Assembly (NCBI RefSeq): GCF_028649455.1
Contig: NZ_JAQSIO010000005.1
Span: 186,001 to 250,000 of the forward strand
DNA from: Curvibacter microcysteis
Lineage (GTDB): Bacteria; Pseudomonadota; Gammaproteobacteria; Burkholderiales; Burkholderiaceae_C
Length of the DNA stretch: 64,000 bases
Direction: 5' to 3'
The notes below the pieces were generated by a model. It did no database searches and was not told the origin of the DNA. It saw only the letters and a list, made by a program, of their open reading frames with translations. Shown here in pieces: positions 1 to 10,213 of the stretch. Positions within the stretch are counted from its first letter, which is position 1. Each line of letters opens with the position of its first letter. The translations under genes and the position numbers were made by a program.

Positions 1-1142
1 ATGCGCTTGACGTCGACCAGGTTCTGGCCCTTGTCCCAGGCGGTGCTGCCACCCGTGGGCAGCGCGATCTTGAGCAGGCGCACATTGACCTTGCTCTTGA
101 AGACTTCCAGCGCTTCGACGCTGAAGTCAGGCGCCATCAGCACTTCCACAAATTGCTTGCTGACTTGCTGCGCGGCCACGCCGTCGAGCGGGCGGTTGAA
201 GGCGATGATGCCGCCGAAGGCCGAGGTCGGGTCGGTCTGGAAAGCCTTGCTGTAGGCCTCGAGCGGGTTGGCGCCCACGGCCACGCCGCAGGGGTTGGCG
301 TGCTTGACGATGACGCAGGCAGGCGCGTCGAAGCTCTTCACGCATTCCCACGCAGCGTCGGCGTCGGCGATGTTGTTGTAGCTCAGTTCCTTGCCTTGCA
401 CCTGGGTGGCCGTGACCAGCGAGCCCGGCGCCGGGTACAGGTCCCGGTAGAAGGCGGCTTGCTGGTGCGGGTTCTCGCCGTAGCGCAGGTCTTGCAGCTT
501 GACGAAGCGGCCATTGCTCTGGGCCGGGAACAACTGCTGCGAAGGCGTGTTGTTGCCTTCTTCAAAGTTCAGTGCCGACAGGTAGTCGCTGATGGCGCCG
601 TCGTATTGGCTGATGCGGTTGAAGGCGGCCACCGACAGGGCAAAACGGGTCTTGTCGGTCAGCTTGCCGGCGCTCTTGAGCTCGGCCAGCACGCCGGCGT
701 ATTGCGACGCGTCGGTCAGCACGCCCACGTCCTTCCAGTTCTTGGCGGCGCTGCGCACCATGGCCGGGCCACCGATGTCGATGTTCTCGATCGCGTCTTC
801 CAGCGTGCAGCCGGGCTTGGCCACGGTGGCTTCAAACGGGTAGAGGTTGACCACCAGCAGGTCGATGGTGTCGATGCCGTGCGCGGCCAGGGCGGCCATG
901 TGCTCGGGCACGTCGCGGCGGGCCAGCAGGCCGCCGTGCACCTTGGGGTGCAGGGTCTTGACGCGGCCGTCCAGCATTTCAGGGAAGGCGGTCACTTCAG
1001 CCACTTCGGTGACCGGCAGGCCTTGTTCGGCCAGCAGCTTGGCGGTGCCGCCGGTGGAGATCAGCTTGATGCCGAGGGCATGCAGTTCCCGGGCCAATTC
1101 GACGATGCCGGTCTTGTCGGAAACAGAGAGGAGTGCGTTCAT
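1..1142 (-). CDS. purH: Bifunctional AICAR formyltransferase / IMP cyclohydrolase (PurH), 3' end outside window
   Basis: Catalyses the last two steps of de novo IMP synthesis in the cytoplasm. About 380 residues are visible, from the N-terminus through the cyclohydrolase (MGS-like) domain and into the transformylase domain; the C-terminal part lies beyond base 1. The N-terminus reads [20 protein letters not shown], the typical PurH start with an MGS-type phosphate-binding region, followed by [28 protein letters not shown] and the transformylase stretches LRYGENPHQ and KHANPCGVA. The ATG is at 1142. The gene lies 74 bases downstream of fis on the same strand, and dusB-fis-purH is a familiar betaproteobacterial order. 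The identification is very secure. Confidence 0.96.
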   Translation of the reverse strand, partial: MNALLSVSDKTGIVELARELHALGIKLISTGGTAKLLAEQGLPVTEVAEVTAFPEMLDGRVKTLHPKVHGGLLARRDVPEHMAALAAHGIDTIDLLVVNLYPFEATVAKPGCTLEDAIENIDIGGPAMVRSAAKNWKDVGVLTDASQYAGVLAELKSAGKLTDKTRFALSVAAFNRISQYDGAISDYLSALNFEEGNNTPSQQLFPAQSNGRFVKLQDLRYGENPHQQAAFYRDLYPAPGSLVTATQVQGKELSYNNIADADAAWECVKSFDAPACVIVKHANPCGVAVGANPLEAYSKAFQTDPTSAFGGIIAFNRPLDGVAAQQVSKQFVEVLMAPDFSVEALEVFKSKVNVRLLKIALPTGGSTAWDKGQNLVDVKR

Positions 1143-1216
1143 GCGAGGTCTTCTGGTTGGAATGTGGAAAGGGGGTGGTGACCAGGCCGGAGCCGGGCCA
1201 CCTGCAGTTCAAAAAG

Positions 1217-1449
1217 TCATTTGAGCAATTGGTGCTCGAGCAGCTTCTTGCGCAAGGTGTTGCGGTTCAGGCCCAGCCATTCGGCGGCGCGCGACTGGTT
1301 TTGCTCGGCCTGGGCCATGACCACTTCCAGCAGCGGCTTTTCGACCAAGCGGATCAGCATGTCGTGCATGCCGTGGGGCTCTTCGCCGTGCAGGTCGCGG
1401 AAGTACTCCAGCAGGTTGTCACGGACACAGTCTTCGATGTTCTTATTGC

Positions 1450-1453
<4 letters not shown>
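1217..1453 (-). CDS. fis: Fis family nucleoid-associated DNA-binding protein
   Basis: 78-residue small DNA-bending regulator. The C-terminal half is the Fis-type helix-turn-helix (QNQSRAAEWLGLNRNTLRKK), as in the C-terminus of NtrC-class activators. The chosen start, MSNKNIEDCV at 1453, gives a length close to other betaproteobacterial Fis proteins; a longer frame to 1507 would add a basic, dusB-overlapping extension and is unlikely. The ATG overlaps the dusB stop (ATGA), so the two genes are almost certainly translationally coupled, the standard dusB-fis arrangement of Proteobacteria. Confidence 0.95.
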
Positions 1454-2502
<1,049 letters not shown>

Positions 2503-2671
2503 GGATCAGGCAGGTTTTGCGGGTGACGGGGGGAGAGGTGCTGCATGCCGGAGCATGCTGAAAAATGAGGCATGATTGTAGCTGCTTAATTTTTCAGCAA
2601 TTGAAATGGGCTTTTGGCCCGCCTCCGCCACCCCCAACAAGGGGTTTGCGCGATGCCTATACTGAGCGCCC

Positions 2672-3142
2672 ATGCAAGCCTGGATCGACACCCTGCTCCA
2701 CCTCTTGGCCCTGCCCGAGTTGGGCCTGAGCACGCTGTTCGTGGTGTCGTTCATCTCGGCCACCTTGCTGCCCCTGGGCTCGGAGCCCGCCTTGTTCGGC
2801 CTGCTCAAGCTCAACCCGGATTTGTTCTGGCCCGCCATCGCCGTGGCCACCGCCGGCAACACGTTGGGCGGCGCTGTGGACTGGTGGATGGGCTACGGCG
2901 CCCACAAGGCGATGGACCACTACCACCGCTCGCCCCACCACCTGCGGGTGCTGAGCTGGCTGCAGCGCCTGGGGCCCAAGGCCTGCCTGCTGAGCTGGCT
3001 GCCCCTGCTGGGCGACCCCCTGTGCGCCGTGGCCGGCTGGCTGCGCCTGCCGTTTTGGCCCTGCGTGGGCTGGATGCTGATCGGCAAGTTCCTGCGCTAC
3101 CTGGGCATGACCGTGGGGCTGCTGTACCTGTTCCCGAACTGA
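2672..3142 (+). CDS. YqaA/DedA-like (VTT-type) inner-membrane protein
   Basis: 156-residue hydrophobic protein. Near the N-terminus is the YqaA-like stretch FISATLLPLGSEPALFGLLK, then an intramembrane segment (AIAVATAGNTLGGAVDWWMG) and two further hydrophobic segments, with SWLPLLGDPLCAVAGWLRLP resembling the conserved G-D-P-x-C-x-x-A-G signature of YqaA and SNARE-associated (VTT) proteins. Members of this superfamily include lipid scramblases and transporters, but no substrate can be assigned here. The ATG is at 2672; an out-of-phase 179-codon frame across the gene is a shadow. Confidence 0.82.
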   Translation: MQAWIDTLLHLLALPELGLSTLFVVSFISATLLPLGSEPALFGLLKLNPDLFWPAIAVATAGNTLGGAVDWWMGYGAHKAMDHYHRSPHHLRVLSWLQRLGPKACLLSWLPLLGDPLCAVAGWLRLPFWPCVGWMLIGKFLRYLGMTVGLLYLFPN

Positions 3143-3228
3143 GCCTCCGTTAGAGCAATGCAGGTGCCCGCCCGGGCCACTGTGCGCTACAGTCAGCGCT
3201 CTGCAACTCCGAGGGAGGGCACCGCCCC

Positions 3229-3756
3229 ATGGTGCGTTTTTTTCTGATTTTTCTGGCCCTGCTGGTGGCCTTGTTCGTCGGCGAACTGACCCCACCGGCG
3301 CAGCAGTGGCTGGTCCTGCCCTGGACGTCTTTCCTGGCCAGCGCCAGCGCCTTCCTGGTGCAGTTGTTTGATGCCAATGTGGTGTCGTACGGTAAGATTT
3401 TGCAGAACGCCAAGACGGGCATCGGGGTCTCGATCGAGGCCGGCTGCAACGGGGTCGAAGCCTGCCTGATCCTGCTGGCGGCGCTGCTGGCCTACCCGGC
3501 ACGCTGGTCGGCCAAGCTGGTGGGCTTGGCCCTGGGCTTTGTCGCCATCCAGGCCCTGAACCTGCTGCGCATCATCTCGCTGTTCTACCTGGCGGGTTGG
3601 AACACCCAGGCTTTTGAGTTTGCCCACCTGTACTTGTGGCAAGCCCTGATCATGCTCGACGTGCTGGTGGTCTGGCTGGTCTGGATGCGCTGGGTGGCGC
3701 GGCAGGACTTTCGCCGCCAACACCTGAATGACGCGCCCTCAGGGGTCGCCCCATGA
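3229..3756 (+). CDS. xrtH: Exosortase H (transpeptidase-like membrane protease)
   Basis: 175-residue polytopic membrane protein. It has the exosortase/archaeosortase catalytic arrangement: Cys73 in EAGCNGVEACLIL, Arg114 in LNLLRIISLFY and His133 in FEFAHLYLWQ. Exosortases process C-terminal sorting tags (PEP-CTERM type); the H subtype is associated in the literature with IPTLxxWG-type tags. The size and the immediately downstream partner gene (ATGA overlap at 3753) match the XrtH arrangement. No protein with a matching C-terminal tag is visible in this window, so the substrate must be encoded elsewhere. Confidence 0.85.
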   Translation: MVRFFLIFLALLVALFVGELTPPAQQWLVLPWTSFLASASAFLVQLFDANVVSYGKILQNAKTGIGVSIEAGCNGVEACLILLAALLAYPARWSAKLVGLALGFVAIQALNLLRIISLFYLAGWNTQAFEFAHLYLWQALIMLDVLVVWLVWMRWVARQDFRRQHLNDAPSGVAP

Positions 3757-4352
3757 AGCCCGGCTTCAGCGTCATCAGCGGCTTTTTTGTGCGGGCCCTG
3801 CTCTGGCTGGTGCCCTGCCTGGCCCTGTGGTATGCGGGCCGCCACTATGTGGTGCTGGCGCCGGCCTGGCTGGCCGAGTTCACCATGCACAACCTGTTCC
3901 CGTTCTGGGTTCATGGCTCTGAATTGCAAGGCACCCAACAGGTGCTGCTGACAGGCCTGAGCGTGGCTATGCCCGGCGGCCGACTGGCCGACGTGACGCC
4001 CGAAGCCAATGTGCTGACCTACGCCTATGGCGCGCCGCTGCTGGCAGCCCTGTTCCTGGCCGTGCGCTCGCCCGGGTGCTGGTGGAAGATCCCGCTGGGC
4101 TGGCTGATGCTGCTGCCCTTCCAGGCCTGGGGTGTGTGCTTCACCTGGCTGCTGCAGTTGGGCGTGCACATGGCCGATGCCACGCGCAGCCAAACCCGTT
4201 TTGATGCCTTCGACACCAACCTGATCGGTGCGGGTTACCAAATCGGCTTCTTGCTGCTGCCCACGCTGGCCCCCATCCTGATCTGGCTCGCACTGGACCG
4301 GAGACTGATCCAACAGGTGCTGATCGAAGGGGCGCTGAGCGCGGGTGAGTGA
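3753..4352 (+). CDS. Exosortase H-associated membrane protein
   Basis: 199-residue protein with about four hydrophobic segments (residues about 7-30, 85-105, 108-135 and 160-185) and a soluble stretch between the first two. It overlaps the exosortase stop codon by ATGA and is therefore probably translationally coupled to it. In XrtH loci a membrane protein of this size and position is described as exosortase H-associated; the biochemical role is unknown. The assignment rests on context plus general topology rather than on a motif. Confidence 0.75.
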   Translation: MKPGFSVISGFFVRALLWLVPCLALWYAGRHYVVLAPAWLAEFTMHNLFPFWVHGSELQGTQQVLLTGLSVAMPGGRLADVTPEANVLTYAYGAPLLAALFLAVRSPGCWWKIPLGWLMLLPFQAWGVCFTWLLQLGVHMADATRSQTRFDAFDTNLIGAGYQIGFLLLPTLAPILIWLALDRRLIQQVLIEGALSAGE

Positions 4353-4373
4353 AGCGCCGCTCCGTCGGTTGGC

Positions 4374-5165
4374 TCAGCGGCCCAGCCGCTGCCAGAGCTT
4401 GAGCGCGTAAAACTCCAGCACCCCGCGCTGACGCCGGTAAGTGCTTTGCGACTCGGCATAGGCGGCCAGCATCTGAGGCCGCGTGCAGGCACTGATCAGG
4501 CTGGGCCCGCCGACCCGCCGCGCCACCACCGGTTCGGCCAGGGCCACATGGCCGGCCTGGCGCACGGCGCGCATGAAGAAATCAATGTCCTCGTACACCG
4601 GCATGGTGGTGCTGAAGCCGCCCGTGGCCTGAAAAGCCTCACGCCGGATCACACAGGTGCTGCACACCAGCAAGGCCGGCCCGAACAACAGGCGGGCCAC
4701 CACGCGCAGCGAGGACGGCCCCCGCGCCAGCCAGGCCACGGCCTGCTCGAAATAGGCCCGCTCTTCCTCGACCCGGCGCGCATCCTCTCCAAAGGGCTGG
4801 GGCGCGCTGATCAAGACCCCGGCACTCGATGCGCTGAGCTGGGCGCAGGCCCGGGCCAAGGCCTCAGGCAAGGCCCGGTCGTCGTCGTCCAGAAAGTACA
4901 GCAGCGGCGCCCGCGCCAGCGCAGCGCCCCGGTTGCGCAGCACCGCCGGGTGGCCGCCGGTGGGCGGCTGGTGCAGCAGGTAGCTGACCCTCGGGTCGTT
5001 CAACCCTTCGATCACCGCACGGGCGCTGCCCTCCGGGCTGTCGTCCAGCACAAAGACCTCCACCTGCAGACCGGGCACCGCGAGCGCACTGTGCACCGCG
5101 TCCAGCAACATGGCTTCGCGGCGGAAGGTGGGGATGATGATGCTGAGGTCGGGTGAGGGGTTCAT
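4374..5165 (-). CDS. Family 2 glycosyltransferase
   Basis: 263-residue GT-A type glycosyltransferase. The N-terminus LSIIIPTFRREAMLLDAVHS is the classic family 2 start, followed by the acceptor-side VFVLDDSP and the metal-binding acidic cluster LLYFLDDDD. The later VYEDIDFFMRAVRQAG resembles the ED motif of the catalytic base region. No membrane helix is visible, so it is probably cytosolic or peripheral. The start MNPSPDLS (5165) is preferred over a longer frame to 5204 because the longer frame would run into a terminator-like hairpin. It converges on the exosortase pair. Sugar donor and acceptor are unknown. Confidence 0.85.
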   Translation of the reverse strand: MNPSPDLSIIIPTFRREAMLLDAVHSALAVPGLQVEVFVLDDSPEGSARAVIEGLNDPRVSYLLHQPPTGGHPAVLRNRGAALARAPLLYFLDDDDRALPEALARACAQLSASSAGVLISAPQPFGEDARRVEEERAYFEQAVAWLARGPSSLRVVARLLFGPALLVCSTCVIRREAFQATGGFSTTMPVYEDIDFFMRAVRQAGHVALAEPVVARRVGGPSLISACTRPQMLAAYAESQSTYRRQRGVLEFYALKLWQRLGR

Positions 5166-5180
5166 CGCGGGACTGGAAAC

Positions 5181-5217
5181 AAAAAAGGGGGCGGGCGCTA
5201 CCAACGCGCCCCTTCAC
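5181..5217 (-). terminator. Rho-independent terminator or attenuator hairpin
   Basis: On the minus strand AAGGGGC...GCCCCCTT can pair around an inner GGGCGC/GCGCCC hairpin and is followed directly by a T run (the A run at 5181-5186 on the plus strand). It lies 16 bases upstream of the glycosyltransferase start. It would stop minus-strand transcripts from the island side, or act as an attenuator in the glycosyltransferase leader. Confidence 0.45.
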
Positions 5218-5683
5218 CAGCGGCCCGTACCGTTCGATCATTGAGCCAACGGCACGGTGACGGTTTTTTTGGGGTTATTAGCGTGTCATGAAAATCAGAG
5301 ATCCGCAGAAATTCGAGTCAGCTCGACGGCACCGCAAGTCGCCTCAAAAGGCGGAATCAAGACAGGCATGACCGGATCCTCAGTGCGGCTCCCACTGTTA
5401 GACTTGGACGACCAACCCAACGTCTTGCGCAAACTCAGACAGAGGCTCGTTATCAAGCGTCGGCACTTTTGATCGTTGCGAGAAAGGTCATCCAACCATG
5501 TTGGGACTATAAAGGCACTTTTTGTCAAAGACCAACGCGCATGAAACCCCGCCACATCACCTCAGACCGCAGCGGAGGTTTTAGCGCCCCGATGCGGTCG
5601 AGTCGGTGATAGCGGCAGAAGCCGAAGTGAAATCAAGCGGTGGGCGAGCAAACAACAACAAGCGCAGCAGAGGAAGGTAGCAA
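5218..5683. other. Island boundary region without a confident gene
   Basis: About 465 bases between the glycosyltransferase and the AlbA_2 gene, with base composition unlike its left neighbour. It contains short open frames on both strands, the best being 5295-5555 on the minus strand (listed separately). I see no tRNA, integrase, clear attachment-site repeat or inverted repeat of an insertion sequence. It is probably the left scar of the restriction-modification insertion. The only clear signal is the AGGAAGG ribosome-binding site at 5671-5677. Confidence 0.5.
5295..5555 (-). CDS. Possible small or remnant ORF (86 aa), function unknown
   Basis: Open frame with a normal-looking amino-acid composition (tryptophans, charged residues, no extreme Arg/Ala bias), including PTWLDDLSRNDQKCRRLI and MPVLIPPFEATCGAVELT. 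I do not recognise a family. It could be the tail of a lost mobile-element or island gene. It lies upstream of the minus-strand hairpin at 5181-5217, which could be its terminator. No ribosome-binding site stands out. Existence as a translated gene is uncertain. Confidence 0.25.
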   Translation of the reverse strand: MAGFHARWSLTKSAFIVPTWLDDLSRNDQKCRRLITSLCLSLRKTLGWSSKSNSGSRTEDPVMPVLIPPFEATCGAVELTRISADL

Positions 5684-7321
5684 GTGAGCTTGGAAGGACA
5701 ACTCCTTGACCAGAAGTCCTTGCGGGCCGTGACCGGCAAGACGGCGGACTGGAACGAAATCGCTAAGGACTGCATTGCCTTTGCCAATGCAACGGGTGGC
5801 CGTCTACTGCTGGGGATTGAGGATGGGCAGAGCGAGCCCCCAGCCGACCAGCGCATCCCTCCAGACCTGCCTGACACATTGCGCCGCAAGTTGGCAAAGC
5901 GCACGGTCAACGTGACGGTGCTGCCGGATGTCACCCTCGCGCCCAATGGCGGCCAGTACATCGAATTGCGCATTCCGCGCGCCATGGCCGTTGCATCCAC
6001 CACGGACGGCCGCTACTTCTTGCGCGTAGCCGATCAAAGCAAGCCCGTGACGGGCGATGACGTGATGCGCCTCGCCAGTGAGCGTTCCGCATTGCCGTGG
6101 GAAACGCAAACCACCTTGCATGTTCCACGTACCGAAATTGATGTCGCCAAACGCGACAAGCTGCTTGCAGCCTTGCGCGCATCGGATCGCGTCAAGCCGT
6201 CCGTGAAGGAGAAGTCTGACGACGAACTGCTCGATCACTATCAGCTCGCACAAGGACCAAACCTCACCAACCTGGGCGTGCTCAGTCTCGGTCGCCAGCA
6301 TCATCGCGCGCAACTGACCACCGCTCCAGTCATCCAGTTCATCAAGTACGACGAGCACGGGCAGAAGGTCAACAAGCTGGTGTGGGACGACCACACGCAA
6401 AGCCCGATGGAGTTGATCGAAGTAGTCTGGCAGGAGGTGCCTGACTTCCGCGAGCGCTACGAGCTGCCCGATGGCCTGTACCGCCAGAACGTGCCTGCCT
6501 TTGATGAAATCGTGGTGCGCGAATTGTTGGTCAACGCGTTGGTGCACCGTCCCTACACCCAGCGCGGTGACATTTTTTTGAACCTGCATCCAGACCGGCT
6601 GGAAATGGTCAACCCTGGACCGCTACCGCTGGGCGTCTCGCCACAGAACGTGCTCCACACCACGGTACGCCGTAACGAACACCTGGCACGCCTGTTCCAT
6701 GACTTGAAACTGATGGAGCGGGAAGGCAGTGGCTTCGACAAGATTTTCGAGGTGCTGCTCTCACAAGGCCGCCCGGCTCCCGAGTTGATCGAGAGCCACG
6801 ACCGTGTGCAGGTGACGGTGCGCCGCCGCATCCTCAAGCCCGAGATCATCGACTTCATTGCGAAGGCAGACCAGACCTATCAGCTCACGCAGCGCGAGCG
6901 GATCGCGTTGGGCCTATTGGCGCAGCACGATGCCCTGACGGCGCGCGAGCTGGCAACGTCGCTTGAACTGCCATCGGTTGAAGCATTGCAACCTTGGCTC
7001 AAGCGGCTCCTGGACTGGCAGTTGGTGCAAAGCGCCGGCCGCACCCAGGCAACGCGCTACTTTGTTGACCCGAGCCTGCTGCGCAGCCTCCAGTTCACCG
7101 GCGAGACCACCCTCAAGCGCATTGAGCCACACCGCCTGGCCGCACTGGTCTTGGAAGACCTGCAGCGCTACCCCAGGTCAGCCATCAGCGACATCCACCA
7201 GCGCGTCGGCGGTGAAATCCATCCCAAGCAAGTCAAGCGCGCGCTGGAAGAGCTGATCGAGCGCGGGGACGTCCGGTTTGAGGGCAACAACCGCTGGCGG
7301 CGGTACTGGGCGGTGGCATGA
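5684..7321 (+). CDS. AlbA_2 (Schlafen-type) domain protein with GHKL-like and winged-helix regions
   Basis: 545 residues starting at GTG 5684, chosen because AGGAAGG sits 6 bases upstream. Residues about 10-125 form an AlbA_2-type domain (DWNEIAKDCIAFANATGGRL, LLLGIEDG), the so-called divergent AAA-4/Schlafen nucleic-acid-binding fold. Residues about 265-390 contain a GHKL-like ATP-binding segment (VVRELLVNALVHRPY, MEREGSGFDKIFE). The C-terminal 130 residues look like tandem winged helices (ALTARELATSLELPSVEALQ). Proteins of this layout are usually annotated as ATP-binding or putative transcriptional regulators and often sit beside type I restriction systems. Here it is 216 bases upstream of hsdM. 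It could regulate the system or act as a defence effector; the sequence does not decide. Confidence 0.8.
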   Translation: MSLEGQLLDQKSLRAVTGKTADWNEIAKDCIAFANATGGRLLLGIEDGQSEPPADQRIPPDLPDTLRRKLAKRTVNVTVLPDVTLAPNGGQYIELRIPRAMAVASTTDGRYFLRVADQSKPVTGDDVMRLASERSALPWETQTTLHVPRTEIDVAKRDKLLAALRASDRVKPSVKEKSDDELLDHYQLAQGPNLTNLGVLSLGRQHHRAQLTTAPVIQFIKYDEHGQKVNKLVWDDHTQSPMELIEVVWQEVPDFRERYELPDGLYRQNVPAFDEIVVRELLVNALVHRPYTQRGDIFLNLHPDRLEMVNPGPLPLGVSPQNVLHTTVRRNEHLARLFHDLKLMEREGSGFDKIFEVLLSQGRPAPELIESHDRVQVTVRRRILKPEIIDFIAKADQTYQLTQRERIALGLLAQHDALTARELATSLELPSVEALQPWLKRLLDWQLVQSAGRTQATRYFVDPSLLRSLQFTGETTLKRIEPHRLAALVLEDLQRYPRSAISDIHQRVGGEIHPKQVKRALEELIERGDVRFEGNNRWRRYWAVA

Positions 7322-7324
7322 ACA

Positions 7325-7449
7325 GTCTATCGGACAACCTGTGTTCTATCGGCGATAGATGGGTGATAGAAGCTGGGCGATACGTCGGCAACCGCCTGAA
7401 GAAGCAAGGATTTCTATCGACCCAAGGCGACAAAAGCAGGGAGATAGAA
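7325..7449. promoter_or_regulatory. Cluster of CTATC/GATAG repeats upstream of hsdM (putative operators)
   Basis: In the 216-base gap between the AlbA_2 gene and hsdM, TTCTATC or its complement occurs repeatedly: TCTATCGG at 7326, the near-perfect palindrome TCTATCGGCGATAGA at 7345-7359, GATAGAA at 7365-7371, TTCTATCGA at 7412-7420 and GATAGAA at 7443-7449. Such density of one half-site in noncoding DNA is typical of an operator array. The cognate protein is unknown; the upstream winged-helix protein is an obvious candidate. Small open frames crossing the gap show no coding character. Confidence 0.55.
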
Positions 7450-7537
7450 CGCGGCCCTCTTGCCGTAACAACCCATTTCCTCCAGTTCAAGCATCGAGCC
7501 TGAGCCGGACCCAACGAATCAAAACTGGACTTTTAAG

Positions 7538-9097
7538 ATGACAAGTAACGAACAACGCGCTGCCCTACAGCGCAAGATCTGGGATATCGCCAATGACGTC
7601 CGCGGTGCCGTCGATGGGTGGGACTTCAAGCAATACGTACTGGGCACCCTGTTCTATCGCTTCATCAGCGAGAACTTCATCGACTACATCACCGGCGGCG
7701 ACCCCTCTGTCAATTACGCCGCCATGGCAGACAGTGATCCGAACATCGCGGCCGCCAAAGATGACGCCATCAAGACCAAGGGCTACTTCATCTACCCCAG
7801 CCAGCTGTTCGTCAATATCGCGGCCAACGCCAACACCAATGAAAGCCTGAATACCGATCTGGCCAACATCTTTGCCGCTATCGAAGCCTCCGCCAACGGT
7901 TACCCCTCCGAGCGCGACATCAAAGGCCTGTTTGCTGATTTCGACACCACCAGCAACCGCCTTGGCAACACCGTCAAAGACAAGAACGATCGACTGTCCA
8001 AAGTGCTCAAGCGCGTGGCGGAGCTGGACTTCGGCGGTTTCGATGCTAGCCACATCGATCTGTTCGGGGACGCCTACGAATTCCTGATTTCGAACTACGC
8101 GGCTAACGCGGGCAAGTCGGGCGGCGAGTTTTTCACACCGCAGCATGTGTCCAAGCTGATCGCCCAGCTGGCCATGCACAAGCAAACCAGCGTCAACAAG
8201 ATTTATGACCCCGCCTGCGGCTCCGGCTCGCTGCTGCTGCAAGCTAAGAAGCACTTCGACCAACACCTGATCGAAGACGGGTTCTTTGGGCAAGAAATCA
8301 ACCACACCACGTACAACCTGGCGCGGATGAACATGTTCTTGCACAACGTGAACTACGACAAGTTCAACATCCAGTTGGGCAACACGCTGGAAGAGCCGCA
8401 TTTCGCTGACGACCGGCCATTTGATGCCATCGTCTCCAACCCGCCGTATTCGGTGAAGTGGATCGGCAGCGACGACCCCACGCTGATCAACGACGAACGC
8501 TTTGCCCCGGCCGGTGTGCTCGCGCCCAAGTCCAAGGCCGACTTTGCCTTTGTGCTGCACGCGCTGAACTACCTTTCCAGCAAAGGCCGCGCGGCGATTG
8601 TCTGCTTCCCCGGCATCTTTTACCGGGGCGGTGCTGAGCAGAAAATCCGCCAGTATCTGGTGGATAACAACTACGTCGAATCCGTGATCTCGCTTGCCCC
8701 CAATTTGTTTTACGGGACCACTATCGCCGTAAACATTCTGGTACTGGCAAAAAACAAGAAGAACACCACTACTCAGTTCATCGATGCCAGTGGGCTATTC
8801 AAGAAAGAAACAAATAACAACGTACTGCTGGAATCGCATATCGAGCAGATCATGGTGGCGTTCGACAGCAAGGCCAACATTGAGCACTTTGCCAAGACCG
8901 TTCCCTTAGAACAGGTCGCTGCCAACGACTACAACCTCTCGGTCAGCAGCTATGTGGATGCGAAGGACAACCGCGAGGTAGTAAATATCGTCAAGCTCAA
9001 TACCGACCTGAAAGCCGCGGTGACCAGAATCGACCAACTGCGAAAAGACATTGATGCCATCGTCGCGGAGATTGAGGGACAGGAGTTCGAAGCATGA
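7538..9097 (+). CDS. hsdM: Type I restriction-modification system, DNA methyltransferase subunit (HsdM)
   Basis: 519 residues. N6-adenine methylase subunit of a type I restriction-modification complex. The N-terminal helical HsdM domain starts with [20 protein letters not shown]. The SAM-binding core has [23 protein letters not shown] (FxGxG-type motif I) and the catalytic NPPY (Asn301 in [12 protein letters not shown]). The length is normal for the family. Start ATG at 7538. The stop overlaps the hsdS ATG (ATGA), so the two are coupled. All key residues appear intact. Confidence 0.96.
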   Translation: MTSNEQRAALQRKIWDIANDVRGAVDGWDFKQYVLGTLFYRFISENFIDYITGGDPSVNYAAMADSDPNIAAAKDDAIKTKGYFIYPSQLFVNIAANANTNESLNTDLANIFAAIEASANGYPSERDIKGLFADFDTTSNRLGNTVKDKNDRLSKVLKRVAELDFGGFDASHIDLFGDAYEFLISNYAANAGKSGGEFFTPQHVSKLIAQLAMHKQTSVNKIYDPACGSGSLLLQAKKHFDQHLIEDGFFGQEINHTTYNLARMNMFLHNVNYDKFNIQLGNTLEEPHFADDRPFDAIVSNPPYSVKWIGSDDPTLINDERFAPAGVLAPKSKADFAFVLHALNYLSSKGRAAIVCFPGIFYRGGAEQKIRQYLVDNNYVESVISLAPNLFYGTTIAVNILVLAKNKKNTTTQFIDASGLFKKETNNNVLLESHIEQIMVAFDSKANIEHFAKTVPLEQVAANDYNLSVSSYVDAKDNREVVNIVKLNTDLKAAVTRIDQLRKDIDAIVAEIEGQEFEA

Positions 9098-10212
9098 GCC
9101 AAGCGAACTATTTGGAAAAGCTTCTGGATGGCGTTGGGGTGGAATGGATGCCTCTGACAGATGTCGTTGACTTCAAGCGAGGCGAGCAGCTAAAGCCAAC
9201 CAACATTATCCCCGGCCCATATCCAATAGTGACCGCCAGCAAAACGGAAGTCGGATCGCATTCCACGTGGAACTTCGGGCCCGTGAGCATCACCATTACG
9301 TCGCACGGCGCATATGCAGGCCACGTCAACTATTGGTCAACCCCAATCTGGCTAGCCAATAATGTTTTCCTCTTGTCGCCAAAGATTAAATTGCTTCATA
9401 AGTTTCTCTATTATTTCTTGAAAAACAATGAATCAGCAATTCAGGGTCTTGCAAAGGGTGGCGGAGTACCATACTTCAACACGCGTGACGTTGCGCCGCT
9501 TTTGATCCCAATCCCCTGCCCGAAAAATCCCAAAAAATCGCTGAAAATCCAAACCGAAATCGTCCGCTTACTGGACAGCTTCACCGAGCTTACCGCTCAA
9601 CTTCACGCCGAGCTGACTGCCCGAAGAGAGCAATACCATTACTATCGTGATGAGTTATTAAGTTTTGACGATAGTGACGTTGAGTGGAAAACTCTGGAAG
9701 AAGTTACAAAAAGTATCGCCTCAGGGCGAAATAAGGATCGAGTTGCAGATGGTCCTGTCCCAGTCTATGGATCGACGGGGCTGATTGGCTTCACTAGCGA
9801 AGCAGCGTACTCGGGCGAAGTGCTTCTCGTTGCGCGAGTCGGCGCAAACGCTGGGCGAGTCAATGCGGTATCGGGTAGTTTTGACGTATCTGATAACACT
9901 CTCATAGTTCGCCCTAAAGATGAATGGAATATTCGCTTCGCGTTTCATCAGCTAACGCACATGAATCTGAATCAGTATGCGGTGGGAGGAGGTCAGCCAC
10001 TAGTGACGGGCGGCCTTCTAAAAGGATTGAAAATCCCGTTTCCATCAATGCGGGAGCAAGAGCGAATTGCGGGCATCCTTGATAAGTTCCACACCCTAAC
10101 AACATCCCTCACTGCAGGCTTGCCTCACGAGATCGAGCTACGCCAAAAGCAATACGAATACTACCGTGATCTACTGATGAGCTTTCCAAAGCCGGAAGAG
10201 GTGAAGGCATAA
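9094..10212 (+). CDS. hsdS: Type I restriction-modification system, specificity subunit (HsdS)
   Basis: 372 residues with the two-half architecture of HsdS: target-recognition domain 1 (about 15-150), a central conserved helix ending [15 protein letters not shown], target-recognition domain 2 (about 195-315), and a distal helix ending [16 protein letters not shown]. The two QYxYYRD helices are the internal repeat that spaces the recognition domains. Codon use is clearly more AT-rich than in hsdM and hsdR, as is common for exchanged specificity genes. The DNA target cannot be read from sequence. Confidence 0.93.
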   Translation: MSQANYLEKLLDGVGVEWMPLTDVVDFKRGEQLKPTNIIPGPYPIVTASKTEVGSHSTWNFGPVSITITSHGAYAGHVNYWSTPIWLANNVFLLSPKIKLLHKFLYYFLKNNESAIQGLAKGGGVPYFNTRDVAPLLIPIPCPKNPKKSLKIQTEIVRLLDSFTELTAQLHAELTARREQYHYYRDELLSFDDSDVEWKTLEEVTKSIASGRNKDRVADGPVPVYGSTGLIGFTSEAAYSGEVLLVARVGANAGRVNAVSGSFDVSDNTLIVRPKDEWNIRFAFHQLTHMNLNQYAVGGGQPLVTGGLLKGLKIPFPSMREQERIAGILDKFHTLTTSLTAGLPHEIELRQKQYEYYRDLLMSFPKPEEVKA

Positions 10213-10213
10213 C

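Noticed and set aside
7318-7541. Small plus-strand frames between the AlbA_2 gene and hsdM, considered as an antitoxin or leader peptide.
   Set aside because: They translate the operator-like repeats, lack a ribosome-binding site and resemble no family.
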